From positions 21,204,001 to 21,268,000 of the forward strand of contig CM041465.1 in the NCBI GenBank assembly GCA_023213395.1: 64,000 nt of DNA, given 5' to 3'. This DNA is from Cycas panzhihuaensis (taxonomy: Eukaryota > Cycadophyta). The position numbers and the translations under genes are program-made. The notes beneath the pieces are model-generated. The model worked only from the letters and a program-made list of their open reading frames with translations, was not told the origin of the DNA and did not search any database. Shown piece after piece: positions 11,480-24,229 of this stretch; positions within the stretch are counted from its first letter, which is position 1, and every line of letters starts with the position of its first letter.

Positions 11480-12606
11480 TCTATTTTTATTACTTTAGTT
11501 TCTAATGATGGTGAGTCTACATACTATCAGGAAGCAATAGAAGATATCCATAGTAAGAAATGGAAGAGGGCAATGCATGAAGAAATTGATGCTTTGAAGA
11601 AAAATAATTCATGGAATTTGGTAGAACTTCTACATGGCAAGAAGACTATAGGTTGTAGGTGGGTTTTTAAGAAGAAAATAGATGTTGATGGTAAGATTGA
11701 CAAATACAGGGTAAGACTGGTGGCTAAAGGTTTTATACAGAAAGCAGGTATTGATTTTTATGAGATCTTTTCACCAGTTGTCAAACTTGTTTCAATTCAA
11801 GTTCTATTAGAATTAGTAGCTTCTCTTGATTTGGAGTTGGAGCAGTTAGATGTAAAAATAACTTTTTTACATGGAGATTTAGATGAGGAGATTTATATAG
11901 ATTAGTTAGAAGGGTTTGTATAGGATGGCAGAAAAAAACTTATTTGCAGTCTTAGGAAATCATTGTATAACCTGAAGTAATCACCCAAGCAATGGTACAG
12001 GAAGTTTGATGCCTTCATGGAGAGCTAAATTTTCAAAAGAAGTGAGCATGATCATTATGTTTATTTTAAATTCGTAGACAATGGCTTATTCATTATCTTG
12101 GTATTATATGTTGATGACATACTAGTTGTAAGCAAGAGCATGGCAAAAATCAATAAGTTAAAGGCTCAATTGGCTAGGACTTTTAATATGAAGGATCTAG
12201 GAGCTACAAAACAAATCTTAGGTATAAAGATACATAGAGATAAGAAAAATAGTAAGCTATGATTATCACAGTAGAAATATGTGGAGAAGGTGCTAACTAG
12301 GTTTGATATGGCAAATGTGAAACTAGTGAGTATCATGTTGGCTTCCCACTTCAAGCTTTCTTTGGGTATGAGTCCTAGTAATAAAGAAGAAAAAGATTAT
12401 ATGTCTCGTATACCTTATGCGAGTGTAGTAAGAAGTTTAATCTATGCCATGGTATGTACAAGACCTGATATTTCACATGTAGTCAATGTAGTTAGCAGGT
12501 TTATGGCCAATCTAGAAAAGGAACATTGGGCAACAGTGAAATGGGTGCTTCAGTATTTGAGAGGTACAAGTGACTATTACATCACCTTTGGAGGTACAGG
12601 TAATTA
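11480..12606 (+). pseudogene. Element C reverse transcriptase, broken
   Basis: RT of Copia type. The open piece 11573-11905 contains NSWNLVELLHGKKTIGCRWVF, LVAKGFIQKAGIDFYEIF, LDVKITFLHGDLDEEIYID. It runs into TAG where the family has Gln. The active site YVDDILVV lies at about 12106-12130. The open piece 12281-12607 carries the distal part (SRIPYASVVRSLIYAMVCTRPDI). Stops at family Gln positions (CAG to TAG) and one at a Trp (TGG to TGA) suggest decay by cytosine deamination rather than by rearrangement. Confidence 0.88.
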
Positions 12607-13060
12607 AGTTTATGGATATGTTGATTCAAACTTTGCAAGAGATTTAGATAAGAGAAGGTCTACTTCAAGTTATGTATTCACTCTTGCAAATGGTCCAATT
12701 AGTTGAATGTCAAAATTGTAGAGTAGAATTGTATTATAGACTATAGAAGTTGAGTATATTGTTGTAGCACATGCTTGTAAAGAAGCAATTTGGTTACGGG
12801 GTCTATTGGTTGAGCTTGGAAGGAAATAGAAAAAGGTAAAGGTATTTTGTAATAGTCAAAGTGTCATTTACTTAGTAAAGAATCTAGATTATCATAGTCG
12901 AACAAAGCATATTGCTCTTAAGTGCCATTTTATTAGATAGGTTCTGGAAGCAGGTAGAGTGGCACTTGAGAAGGTTATCACAAAATAGAATTATGTTGAT
13001 ATGTTCATAAAACTAGTACTATTAGAGAAGTTAAAATGATATTTGACTTCTCTTGGCTTA
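12607..13060 (+). pseudogene. Element C RNase H, broken
   Basis: Downstream of RT: YGYVDSNFARDLDKRRSTSS, VFTLANGPIS, then VEYIVVAHACKEAIWLRGLL, VFCNSQSVIYLVKN and HSRTKHIALKCHFIR. The usual catalytic Asp of DN-S is Asn here (CNSQS), while the Glu of the VEY motif is kept. Several in-frame stops are present. The coding end is about 60 bp before the polypurine tract. Confidence 0.8.
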
Positions 13061-13109
13061 TAGAAAAGGTGATGAATGGTCTAGGAAAGGTATTAAGTAA
13101 ATTGTTATC

Positions 13110-13120
13110 AAGGTGGAGAT
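13110..13120 (+). other. Element C polypurine tract
   Basis: AAGGTGGAGAT directly precedes the 3' LTR start TGTTAGATAA. Plus-strand DNA synthesis would be primed here. Confidence 0.8.
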
Positions 13121-13441
13121 TGTTAGATAATATGACAACAATGTTTTAGAGGCTAACATTTTGACAGGTTGGCAGTGCAGTTTCCCCCCCAAACTTCCTT
13201 AGGGGGTTCAAAGGGGGGCAGGAGCCCCCCTTGGCTAGGGGGGTGCGAGGGGCATTGGAACGCCCCCCACAAAGAGGGGGTTCAGGGATGATAGCCCCAA
13301 CCCAAGAAGATAGTACTGAAAAGTGTACTAAATTGTAAAGAGAATCAGGGTCATCCATTCAAAATGCCCTAGATTCTATGGTCAAGATTTGTGCCTTATA
13401 TGACTCTATTATGTAGCCCAATTTAGGGTTCTTTGACATGT
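13121..13441 (+). repeat. Element C 3' LTR, left part
   Basis: First 321 bp of the 3' LTR, matching 8480-8788. It stops inside the LTR at CATGT, the duplication made by element A. The remaining LTR sequence reappears at 46270 with the exact next bases expected from the 5' LTR. Confidence 0.92.
13437..13441. repeat. Target-site duplication CATGT (left copy) of element A
   Basis: CATGT precedes the A 5' LTR and recurs at 46265-46269 right after its 3' LTR. The 5' LTR of C carries a diverged single copy of this site. Confidence 0.9.
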
Positions 13442-14686
13442 TGTTTCTTAGCTGTTGAGAATGGGTTTTGGTGATTCAACTCAAGTAACTATAGGTATGC
13501 TTCTATCCTTTACCTTTGTCACTTCTCAAGAAAGGAAAATCAAAGCATCTATTTCCTATTGCATGACTGATTAATTTATTTGAGTGATCATCTTGCATTT
13601 ACTACTTGATCATATTCCTTGACATTATTCTAGCCTATGACGACTCAAGGATACTAATCCTAATGGCACTCCATAACCCTCTTATGCATCTCCATATTAT
13701 CCCAAGCACCAATCAACCCCTATGATCTGTTCACAATCCCATTGTCACATCTTAGCTTCTAGCACTTTGCCTAGGTGTGATTGGTATACTTTTACCCATT
13801 TGCCAACTCCTTGGGAACTCTATCTCTTTGGTGCCCCATCTGACATAGGTCATTTATTCTTCATGACTATCCCTAACCACCTGGATAGAGGGTTAGGTCC
13901 TCCTAGGTCTGGAGTACCTTCTTTTAGGGCTCCCAGCTCCTTCCTCCCTTTATATTTGTTATGCTATCATCACACTGTGACAAATATCATGGTACCGCAG
14001 TAGACTTTGCAGCACTGTGAAGTTTACCACAGGGCAACTATTATAAATCATTTTTTAAAATTGATCATGGAAAATTTCACATTTATTATTAAATTTCCAT
14101 GTGGATGAGTCATATTCCCAACCCTAGCTAAACCCTAATCACTCAATTGAGGTAGGTTTAGGTTTAAAACCTAAAAAGACATCATTTTCTCCTTTCTTGG
14201 ACTCTCTTCTTCCACTTTTTCTCTCATCTCTTCTTGCTCTCTCATAGGTCACCTCCTATAGAAATGCCCTACAACACTTGACATACCTATGTTCCATCCT
14301 AAGATCAATACTCTATAGCTCAAATCCATGACAATAGGCCTGAGATAAGGCCCTTTCAAGTAAGACATGCTCCAAGGCTCACCTCCAAGTACAAACATCA
14401 CACTCCATCAAGGTTATCTCTCCAGATTTTATAATCAACTGCAAACCTTGTAGGGCTTTCTTTCTCTATCATTTTCTTAGGTAGATATATTCCTAACTCG
14501 CCTATAGTAGCTATCACACTATTCTTATGTTGTTTTTCTCCTTTTAAGCTTCCTTAAAAGTGATTGACACACCCTACATACCTTTTTCTTTTCTTAGGTT
14601 TTTCGTTGTGCAAAGGAGGTACCCCCTCCATCTTTTCTTCTCTATCCTTCATACCTTACTACTCTTCCCTAGTTTCTCTAAGGAGT
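13442..14686 (+). repeat. Element A 5' LTR, left part
   Basis: Starts TGTTTCTTAGCTGTTGAG and matches the A 3' LTR from 43181 to about 44405. It is cut at 14686 by element B inside the sequence CTAAGGAG. No gene is expected; short open frames here (for example 13722-14003) are chance. Confidence 0.9.
14682..14686. repeat. Target-site duplication GGAGT (left copy) of element B
   Basis: The right copy at 31511-31515 is GGAGC. The uninterrupted A 3' LTR has GGAGG at the matching place (44402-44406). The two copies differ by one C/T change. Confidence 0.75.
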
Positions 14687-17400
14687 TGTTTCCTAGCTTA
14701 TAAGAATGGATATGGAATTATTGACTCAGGTAAGTGCAGGTATGCTTCTCACCTTATCATCGCTTTCTTTTGAGATGAGTATTTGCTTGCATGTTGTGAC
14801 CTTGTAGATGATTTTGTCTTCGTCTACACTTATTTAGCCTATGACGACTATAGCGAGGGCATATTCCCAGCGAGTGTGGCACCCCGGTGGCCATTCCACT
14901 TCCTGCATTCTACCCTACTTGTTCCAAGATCCACTTGGCTTGTGCCACCTTTGCCCGCGTGATGACCCGTCATTGTTTGGTTGACTTGCCACATCGTTTG
15001 AATCCTACTTTTGCTCTTCTAGACTCGTTTGTTGGCTTGTTTACCCTCGGGTAGGTGTCTTAGCCCCCCATTAGACTTTTTTGTCACTGCCCCATAGCCT
15101 AGGCTGGCTTTCCAGGCCAGGTTTAGCCTCCGGTTGAATACCACTGCAAATTTGATGGTATCGCCATAAATTCCACGGTACCGCAGATTTTGCGGCGGGA
15201 TGACTGTTTAAATTTGTTTTTTAAAAACTGCCATGGTAATTTCATATTTATTGCGAAACTGCCACCTGTCTTGCAACTTGACTCACCGCTAGCTACACCC
15301 TAATTGCTCACTTTAGGGTTTGGGCTGGGTATTTAAGTCATCTTTAACCCATTTTAAGGATCTTTTATTCATTTTTGGATTGCTTCTCAAGGAAACCACC
15401 CTGTGCTCTACTATTCTCTGCTGATCTACTGCTGCTACAGGACCTACACCTCTTCTCCAGTGCCCAGCTCTCCTTTGGTATGGCTAAGACATCTTCCCAG
15501 CCCTTCACATGCCTTGGAGAGGGCCCCTTTAGAGAGATCTCAATGGATTCTTGCTCATGCAACCATCAAAGCATCCTAAAAGTGCAGATGTTTCCTCCAA
15601 CTCCATTAGTAGGGTTCCAAACCTACTACTCCATAGCTTTTGGGTTGATTCCTCAGCCTTCTTCCAGTAGCCCTTGATTGAGGCAAGAGCCTCCCCTCCT
15701 CTTCTCAAGTATTCATTGGTTTAAGCTACTTTCTTGTTCAATTGATGCCCTATTTTGCTTGTCCTCTTGCTTGGGTTTTTGGAAGTTGCTTTTCCTTTAT
15801 TTTGGACTGTCTTACTCCTACCATTAGTGCCTCCTTGCCTACATTTATTGCTCAAGGCAGTGGCAAAGAGGGGTTGCATAGGATTTGGGTGAGAGCTGGG
15901 TGGATTCTGCACCACCTTTCATGCTCCTCAAGTGTCTCTTTGCCCCCCAAACCTTCCCTTTTGCCCTATGCTATCCTTGGCAATTAAAAAAAGGTTTGTT
16001 AGGCCATCTTTAGCTGCTGAAATCAGTGCTGTCACATGTTGCAGCACTGATTTGAGGGTTTGTGCTTTGATCCGGGCAACTCACGTAAGCCCCAGCTACT
16101 TATCCTTGGCCCAACTCTTTTCCCGGTGACCCGGTTTGCTCTCCATAGCACCCCGACTTGCTGTAGGTCCTCTTTGGCTCTTTTCAACTCTCTTTGCCTC
16201 TATTTCTAGCCATCTTGCATAGCCTTACCCTCACTGCCTCGTGGTTTTTAGGGGAGATTGGGGTTATTCTTTGCGGGAGATGGGTCACTCTGAGGCTTAC
16301 TGGTTACTTTCCATCTACTTTAGTTGTTTTCTTTTACATTTTATCATCATTATATTGATACTAACATACACATATTTAAGTTTATATTTGCTTTGTATGT
16401 ACATGTATTGTTAGGATCTTTCCATTGTATGCTAGCACATTTTCTTTGGGAAGGGGGGATTGTTATTTACTTGCAAGTATTTGGAAAGTGCAAAGGATCC
16501 GTTCCTCTTTCTTCCTTTGTGGGTAAGTGCTCCTATTTATGCTTTACTTTCATACTTCATCTATTGTTAGCATTTTATTGCTTTCTTTCCCTTGCTTGGT
16601 ACTTTAGTACTTTTTCCGGGGAAGGTAAGGGAGCCCCTCGTTCTGATCCATCGTGACTCTTTACGTCTGTCGTGCCTTGTGGAGTAGCTTTGGGTGCCTC
16701 TTGGGAGCATCACCATTTCGACATGCTTCTATTCCTAGTACACACTCTCACTCCACTTCATCACTTTTTTCCTTTTGAGTTCTTTTACATAGTAGTAATT
16801 AGCTCATTGGAAAGAGAAGGGAAATCAACCTTTACCTTAATTCATACTTTGTTTACTTTATCACTTGCATTTCCTTTTGCCATAGGAAAAGGTCTTAGGA
16901 AACCTTCCCTCTCACCTTTTCCCTCCTTATGCTGTGTAAACTCCCCTATCACTTCATTAGTTATTTACTTGGTTAGTTTGCTTATACATATCATAACCTC
17001 TTTTCTTTGGTTATTCCTCTTATGTTCTCTTAGTTCCCCGCTTAGCTGGATAACCGAGGTGACGCCGTCCATAGGCCATCCACTTGCCTACCCTTTCTTG
17101 TTTCCCATTGCTTTAGGGAAACCCCCAAAGGGTTCTCTCCTTCCCTTTCCGGCCATCCAAGGGTGGGAGGATCCTTCTCTTAGGTCAACCCAGGCTAACC
17201 CTACACCTCTTCTCCTCTTGTTCGAAGTGGGGAACCACTCCTAGGTAGCTATATTCCATTTGCAGGTCCCGAACTCGTGCTTCAGCGCATGGGGCGTCCT
17301 GCGTGATATTTGTCCTACTTGTAGGTCTTTTCCCAATTACTCTATCAGCCACTCCTCCATTCCTACTTAGTTAGGAAGCTATCCCGTAGACGCGCGTCCA
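14687..17400 (+). repeat. Element B 5' LTR
   Basis: 2.71-kb LTR starting TGTTTCCTAGCTTATAAG and ending GACGCGCGTCCA. It is related in layout to the A LTR (similar first 70 bp and similar ends). TATTTAAG near 15330 is a possible TATA box. Several open frames of 60-190 codons lie here on both strands; those around 15721-15987 recur in the 3' LTR simply because the LTR is duplicated, and none resembles a known protein. Confidence 0.92.
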
Positions 17401-17401
17401 C

Positions 17402-17420
17402 TGGTGACCATACTGGGGAC
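17402..17420 (+). other. Element B primer-binding site
   Basis: TGGTGACCATACTGGGGAC starts one base after the LTR. Element A has TCGCGACCATACTGGGGAC in the same place. The conserved ACCATACTGGGGAC and the TGG start fit a tRNA 3' end, but I cannot assign the tRNA; it is not initiator Met. Confidence 0.7.
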
Positions 17421-17571
17421 TAGCCAGTAAGGGAGCTAGTTTCCACTCTCTTCCATTGGTTTCACTACCTCTTTGTGGTCCTCTTCCTACTTCGATCTCT
17501 TCGTTGGGTAGCCCCCAATGCGTGTGCCTTTATCGCCCTTTCCTTTTCCTAACATTGTTGGCTAACCTTGC

Positions 17572-20330
17572 ATGCGACATTTTTCTCGTTGCTTGTGCGG
17601 TCTACCTCCATTATTAGAAGACCCCGAGTATCGCCCTCTTCCTTTGTCAGATTTTGATTTGACTATGGAGGAATACTCTTCTGATTGGGCCTACCACACC
17701 TTAACCTTAGAAACCCATGATTTTCTGTCCTCTATTTCAGGGTCCACCCAAGAGGGTGATGACCCCCTTTACTACTCGGGTGACCAACATCACCCGCTTA
17801 ACATCCATCCTTCTACCCATGCGGTAGGAGGATCCTTTCCTCTTAAGACTTACCACTCAGTTGGTGACTCTTATGAGGAGCGTCCTGAGGAATCTGCCTC
17901 ATTCGAGGTCCCAACCAGCTCTTACGAGTACGTAGGAACCCCTCCTGTCAATGTAGTTGAAGCTCTCAACGAGTGTTGCCACGCGGCACGTCTCCAATCG
18001 CGTCTTGGATGGTTTGAGGATGCTCTTCGTGGAGGATCCTCTTCTTCTTCCGCTCCTCCCCCATGTGCCTCATCCTCATCTACTCTTCCTATGATAACTA
18101 ATCTCTTCATGCCTACGTATGCATCTCGCTCCTTCCCTATTCTGGTTGTGGGGGCACATGTTGTACCTTCTATTTCTCATCAAGGTCCTAGCATTTCAGG
18201 ATCTTCCTGTAGTATGTCTTTCCCTTAGTTGAAGGTTAGCATACCCTTCCCTAGCCAAACCAATGTGCCATCCTCTAATATGGCACATACCTTTCCTAGT
18301 AGGCCTGTCAGTCCTACTAACCCTTCAACCATCAATCATGTAGGACCTACTTGCACATACCCTTAAAACCAACATGTTGGTGCTTCCTTTTACGTTCCCC
18401 CAGGGTATACTTCTCAACCTTGGGGGCAGGGTAGAGGAAGCCACCTCCCAGCTTACGGAGTGGATCCGCTACACCCATATGGGGTCACCCCACCTATGGG
18501 TGGCCTATATGGGCAAAACCCAGTTTTGCATCTATCATTTTCATCATCTAGCGTAATTCCTTTTGCTGTGCCTTCACAAGGGAACTCGACTCCCTTCCAA
18601 GGCACTTATCCTCAAGTCCCTTCCCAGTAGGGGGTGTTTCCTTAAGGAGGGATGGGTGTGCCACCTCCATCTGTTCCTTGCTCATTACCTACTACATCAT
18701 TCGTTGACCCTATGGTCTAGGCAAGGGCATGCCCCTTCATGGACTATAGGTCAACACCTTTATCTGTTGAGGCATTAAGAACCAACCTGCCGCCTCATCC
18801 CCCTGGAGTTCCTAGATTCGACAGAACTTCATCGCAAGACCCAGCGGAGCATGTGCGTAGCTTTTCTATGGCATGCATCGATTACTGGGCTTACGACCAC
18901 ATTCTAATGAAATTGTTCCTGTGATCCTTGCAGGGTGACGTCCTTAAGTGGTTTTACCGTCTCCCTGCCCACTCCATCTATTTATTCCAGTAATTGGTGG
19001 ATGAGTTCATCAACTACTTTGATGTAGCCCATCCATTCGAAAGCATAATGAAATCACTCCTTTCGCTCAAACAAGGTCATGATGAAATGAATTGTGACTT
19101 TGTGCAGTGATTCCATAACTTGCTTCACTCCACTAAGGCAATATTACCGGAGGAGTTGCAGCGACATCTCTTCGTCAATGCACTTCGTCCCAAAGTGCAT
19201 GTGGAAGTCCTTAAAATGGGGGTGACCACATGCGACTCTATAATCGCTAAGTGTTTGGTGTTGGAGGCTATTGAGATCCAAGCTGGTCTCAAGAAACCTC
19301 TTAAGCCCTCACAGTGATGTGAGACACCACCTTCAACCAAAGATACCAAACCTTCACAACCTACCCGGTCTTCCTCTCATCTGACTGAGAGGACTTTAGA
19401 CCCTCTTACATCAGCTATATGCTTATTCAAGCGTACAATGAAGGAGCTCAAGCTTCAAGCTCCTTCATCCCCTACATCTAACAAACAAGTCCAATAAATA
19501 ACTCAAGCTCCCCTCCCCAGGAATGGAAATGCCCAGTCCCCTAAAGCGAGAAGCCCAAATCCCTTGCTTGAGAAGAAGTGGTGCTCCATTCATGGGGAGT
19601 GCTTTCACGATGACTCGCATTGCAGGGCCCAGCATCCTAAGGATGCCCCTCAATGCGACTCTTCCTCTAAACAGGCCTTAAGGCCTAATTTGGACCAACC
19701 AGTTCACAAGGATCCATTCCCTAAACATGGGCAACGTGATCGCAACACCCAAACTAAGAATAATTGGAACCAAGGAAGATCACCTAATTCCCGTCCTTCC
19801 CATGACAAAGGGAAGGGTACCCTGGACTTGTCCTCTTCCTCTTGCTCCCCTAGCTATCGTACCTCATCACCTTCACAGCCCCGGAATAAGGGGAAGAAGG
19901 TGATCTAGTTGCTTGAGGTAACTCCTTCTTATGCCCTTACGTGGTCTCAGGCTACCAAGGAAGCAGCAGGTGCTTCCTCTTCTGCTCCTTCTGACCCGCT
20001 TCTGCAGAACCCTCCTCCAGAAATACCTCTCTTCCCTAAGGCCATTCCTGTGTGCTCGGGTCATTACGATTTTTAAAGGGCACTTACCCAGGCTACTGCG
20101 AAGGGTAAGCCCTTCTCCATCGTGGACAAGCTTCATACTGTTACCACAGGAATGTCCTTGATGGGCATTTTGAGGAGTTATCCTGAGCAGTGGGCCCTCC
20201 TCCTAGAAGCTTTAGGATCGAATGATGCGCATGTCCATGCTTTGGGCGTTACCCAAAGTCATGGACCCATTATTTCGTTTGATCCTAAGGACCTTCCTCC
20301 TACCGGTGAAAGGGAATGTTAGTGGAACTT
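17572..20330 (+). pseudogene. Element B gag polyprotein, broken by stops
   Basis: Starts at ATG 17572, aligned with the A gag ATG at 33540 (RLRGLP-LLED blocks). One frame runs through gag, with family Gln or Arg codons turned to stops. Order: an N-terminal Ser/Pro-rich region of about 350 codons; gag core at about 18900-19320 (DVLKWFYRLPAHS, FINYFDVAHPFE, SLLSLKQGHDEMN, ILPEELQRHLFVNAL, KCLVLEAIEIQAGL); a nucleocapsid knuckle at about 19575-19625 (WCSIHGECFHDDSHC), typical of Tat gags; then a basic Ser/Pro-rich tail. Gag forms the particle that encloses element RNA. Confidence 0.85.
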
Positions 20331-21033
20331 CCCATTCACTATCACTATCGATACACCCGATTGTACCCTTCGAAGGACTGTTGTTGATAATGGTTCTTCC
20401 GTGAACACCATACCCTTGCGTGTCATGCAAGAGCTTGGTATTTCCACCTTGGAACCTATTCCATAGTGATGCTAAGGTTATGATGGTAGCGAGAAGACCC
20501 CTTTGGGATCTGTCACGATTTCACTCACCCTTGAGGGCAAGATTGTTCTTGCCAATGTTATAGTCCTCAATGTTGACGTCGACTACAACCTTCTTCTAGG
20601 TCATCTATGGATCGACCAAATGGGAGCCGTGCGTTCGACTCTTTGGGGACAACTTAAATTCGTCCATGATGGGCGGATGAGAGTGATTCCTTGTGAATGC
20701 CCACTCACCAAACAAACTCGTTCTACCAATTCGACAAATCGAGGTCCTTCTACACATGCCTCAACTTGTTCTATTAGCATACCTAATCCATCTAAAGAAG
20801 ATCCTGCATCTTCTTCCCCTAGTCTCACGCGATTCTCCCCTATTGGCATTGGGAGCTATGGGTACCTTACTTTGTTTAGTGACGACGAGTCATACGATGA
20901 AGATGAGGATTGTCTTCACCTTGTCTCTTTCCTCTGCACTAGTAGGTCATACCCCTCTCATTCTAGATCCCCATCTAGAACCTCTTTCATTGGTGAGGCT
21001 AGCCTATGTGTCACATGTAATCACTTGTGTTGA
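20331..21033 (+). pseudogene. Element B aspartic protease region
   Basis: In the same frame as gag. RRTVVDNGSSVNTIPL (about 20370-20420) is the active-site region: D-N-G-S-S stands where retroviral-type proteases usually have D-T/S-G, and element A has the same DNGSSVN, so this is the family form and not damage. NLLLGHLWIDQMGAV (20587 onward) is the downstream flap/hydrophobic block. Stops at about 20464 split it. It would release Gag and Pol proteins from the precursor. The acidic Ser-rich tail to 21033 is the linker before RT. Confidence 0.8.
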
Positions 21034-21199
21034 CTCGCCCATCATCAGTTCTTCTCCTTCCTCACCCCCTGCAGGTGATGGCTTCAAAGAACTGCCTTTC
21101 GCTCTTACTGAGGAGCCTCTTTTTGACTCTCCTTCAGAGTCTCGCGAGGAAGTTAAGCAACCTGATGGCCATCACGGTCCTGTTGCTTCCACTCTCTCT

Positions 21200-22440
21200 A
21201 GTACTTCCTCTACTTGAAGTAAGGTCATCCATGGGGTGGATTACTTCGAGGATGACGAAGCCCTACTTGAGCACCTAGCGGGCTTTGCGCCTAACTTGCC
21301 TTCTGGCCACCACAGGCTTGGTCACCAGAAGATCCTTGCGATTGGATCCACACTTACCAATCCAATCCCGTCTCTTATTCCACCTCCTCTTATTGACCTT
21401 GCCCCTCTCCACTTCAAGGAGGGCAATGCCATGTGCATGGGGGCAACCGAAGACGTAGTCTTGGCCCCTGGCAAGGTCATTAAGGTCAGGTTGAAATGTT
21501 CTCCTAATGAGATAAGGGAGTACTCCCTTATGTTCCAAGAGTTTCAGGATGTTTTCACATGGGATTATGCTGATATGAAGGGAATGGACCCCTCCATTAT
21601 CACCCATAACCTCACCACCATTCCTGGCGCCTGCCCCGTGCACTAGAAGCAGCGTCCCCTTCACCCAAAGCTCTCAGCCTCCATCAAGATGGAGGTTCAG
21701 AAGCTTTTGGGCTCTGGGCTTATTACTTCCATTGACTACCCCAAATGGGTCTCTAATATTATCCCCGTTACTAAAAAGAATGGGGCAATTCGTATATGTG
21801 TCAATTTCTATGACATGAACAATGCTTGTCCTAAGGACAACTTCCACTCCCCTTTACTGATCAAATTATTGATCGCACTACTAGATTTGAAGTCATGTCT
21901 TTAATAGATGGCTTCTCCAGCTATAACCAAATTCAGATTTCTACTAAAGACCACCACAAGATAGCCTTCACTACACCTTGGGGTACCTTTGCCTATAAGG
22001 CAATGCCCTTTGGCCTTAAGAATGCAGGTGCTACTTACCAAAGAGCCATGTATTTCATCTTCCATGGCCTCATTGATAACACATTGGAGGTCTTTATGGA
22101 TGATATGATGGGTCTCTCCCATGTCAGGGCCCATTATCCATCTGACTTACGTGCCATCTTCTTATGATGCCGCAAGTATCATGTCAGTCTAAATTTTCTC
22201 AAGTGCATGTTTATCATCACCTCAGGTAAACTCCTTGGTTTCCTTGTATCCAAACAAGGAATTCAGATTGACCTTGAAAAGGTCAGAGCAATCCTTGACA
22301 TGTCGCCACCTAGAACCCAACAACAGATTAAGTCGTTTCTAAGAAGGCTTGGTTTTCTCAGGCACTTCTTAGTGGACTTCGCTATAAGTGCTAAACCCCT
22401 CACGAACTTATTAAAGAAAGGAGCTCCTTTTGCCTAGTCT
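21200..22440 (+). pseudogene. Element B reverse transcriptase, frameshifted
   Basis: The pre-RT block at 21236-21646 (GNAMCMGATEDVVLAPGKVI, FQDVFTWDYADMKGMDPSI) is characteristic of Tat pol. RT continues with VQKLLGSGLITSIDYPKW, VTKKNGAIRICVNFYDMNN (21689-21904), then in another frame SLIDGFSSYNQIQIS, AMPFGLKNAGATYQRAM and the catalytic FMDDMMGLSH (about 22092-22120), where Phe replaces the usual Tyr. IKSFLRRLGFLRHFL (about 22330-22370) is the connection to RNase H. At least one frameshift near 21890 and a stop near 22166 break it. Confidence 0.88.
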
Positions 22441-22960
22441 GACAAGACCCAAAAGGCCTTCGAAGGACTCAAGGAAGCCCTTACTTCCGCTCCTATGCTG
22501 GTGCCTCCTCGATTCGATAGGCCCTTCGTCCTGTATACCTCAGTGACTGATAAGTCCTTGGGTGCTATGTTAGCTTAGGAGGATGACTCAAGAACCAAGA
22601 GAGCTATATATTTCATCAGCTGCACCCTTGTGGCTACTGAACTTAACTATTCTCCTACCGAGAAGGAGTGGCTCTCCTTGGTCCATGCAACTAAGAAGTT
22701 CAGACACTACTTACTTGGCAACACCACCAAGGTGATCGTTTAATCCGATCCCTTGCGATACTTACTCACTTATTTAGATTTGACGGGTAGGGCCGGTCGG
22801 TGGGCCATCCTGCTTCAAGAATTTGACCTCTATATTATTAACTGGAAATCAAAGAAGGGAATGGTAGTGGCCGAGCAACTCGCAGATGCCCCTATCCCTA
22901 ACTCCTTTGATGTCCCTGTTAACGACTCTCTCCCTAATGAATCTATCTTGACGATTTAGG
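22440..22960 (+). pseudogene. Element B pol RNase H
   Basis: RNase H that normally follows RT in Gypsy pol: KTQKAFEGLKEALTSAPML, VTDKSLGAMLA, YFISCTLVATELNYSPTEKE, HATKKFRHYLLGNTTKVIV, ILLQEFDLYIINWKSKKGM. The first catalytic Asp normally in a TDAS-like motif appears as SVTDKSLGA; the Glu of YSPTEKE is kept. Stops occur at family Gln positions. This domain is the one that element A has lost by deletion. Confidence 0.8.
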
Positions 22961-22974
22961 GTATCTCTCCCCAT

Positions 22975-24229
22975 CCACTCATCGACAATGAGTGGTATGG
23001 TGATATAGTGCGATATCTTACACAGCAGCAATACCGCCCTGATGCTAGTAGTAAAGTTAGATCTCACATCTGGACTTCTGCCAGGCAATACCTCCTCATG
23101 GATGAGGTATTGTACAAGAGGTCCTTCGATGGGATCCTCCTCCACTACATCACTACTGACGAAGCTGACTAAGTACTTCACAAATGCCACCACGGTATTT
23201 GTGGAGGTCACTTTGGAGGCTAGTCTAGGGCTTAGAGGATATGGGTTATTTCTAGCTGTCCCTTTTCAAGGACACTCATGCCTTTGCTCTGACATGTCGA
23301 TGATATTAGGAACATGCTAACATCTCCCATGTGCCTTCCGAGGCCTTGCATCCTATTATTTTGCCATGGCCTTTTTCTTAGTGGGGTCTAGACCTCATCG
23401 GGGCTATCTCCCCACCTTCGTCATCGCAGCACAAGTTTATCTTGACTGCCACGGAGTATTTTACTAAATGGGCAGAGGCCATCCCTTTGATCACTACTCC
23501 TGGTAAAACCGTAGCCACGTTCATTTACCAGCACATCATTTACCATTTTAGGATTATGGACGTCCTAATCATTAATAATGGAACCCCTTTTTGTAATAAG
23601 GAAATGGATGAGCTTTGTGAGAAGTTTAAAATTTCTCACAAAACTTTTTCTCCTTACTATCCTCAGGCAAATGGCTAAGTGGAGTCTTTCAATAAGACTC
23701 TCATCAACATCCTTAAGAAAATCGTTGCTCAATCCCAAAAGGATTGGCACCTTTAACTGCCCTCCGCTTTGTGGGCTTACCACACCTCTATCCGTTCTGC
23801 CATGGGAATGACCCCATTCTCCCTAGTCTACGGTACCGAGGCGGTACTCTCACTAGAGGTGGAGATTCCTTCTTTACGAGTCTCCCTCTGAGGTCTCATT
23901 GACGAAGAGTCGATCTGTCAGGCTCACCTTCTGGACCTCGAGCTTTGGATGAGAGATGCTTAGCCACTTATCAGGCTAACCTAGCATCCAAAGCTCGCTC
24001 ATAAAGGACCTACGATAAACATCTTCATTCTTGTCCTTTGTTCCCTGGGGACCACGTCCTCAAGCTCGAGTATCTCCATGACTGTTTGACCAAGTTTAAA
24101 CCCCGATGGGTTGGTCCTTTTGTCATTATCGAATCCCTCAGTAATGGTGCCTATAGGATAGCCACCCTAGAAGGGCTTGAATTTGAGAAAGCTGTTAATG
24201 GGAAATTCCTTAAGAAGTTTTACGCATGA
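22975..24229 (+). pseudogene. Element B integrase, broken
   Basis: Zinc-binding region with CHHGICGGHFGG (about 23185-23220). In the core, LDLIGAISPP keeps the first catalytic Asp; LIINNGTPFCNKEMDELCEKF (about 23565-23625) has Asn where the second Asp should be; the third motif PQANG-VESFNKTL keeps Glu but is interrupted by TAG at a family Gln. The C-terminal domain (24038-24229) has GDHVLKLEYLHD, RWVGPFVIIESL, NGAYRIATLEGLEFE and ends KKFYA. No chromodomain follows, as expected for the Tat branch. Frameshifts separate the core from the C-terminal part. Confidence 0.87.

Noticed and set aside
15365-17244. Open frames of 60-190 codons in the B LTR (for example 16672-17244) and their copies at 29831-31303
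   Set aside because: They lie wholly in LTR sequence, the plus and minus frames overlap each other, they look like low-complexity hydrophobic or Ser-rich translation and match no family.
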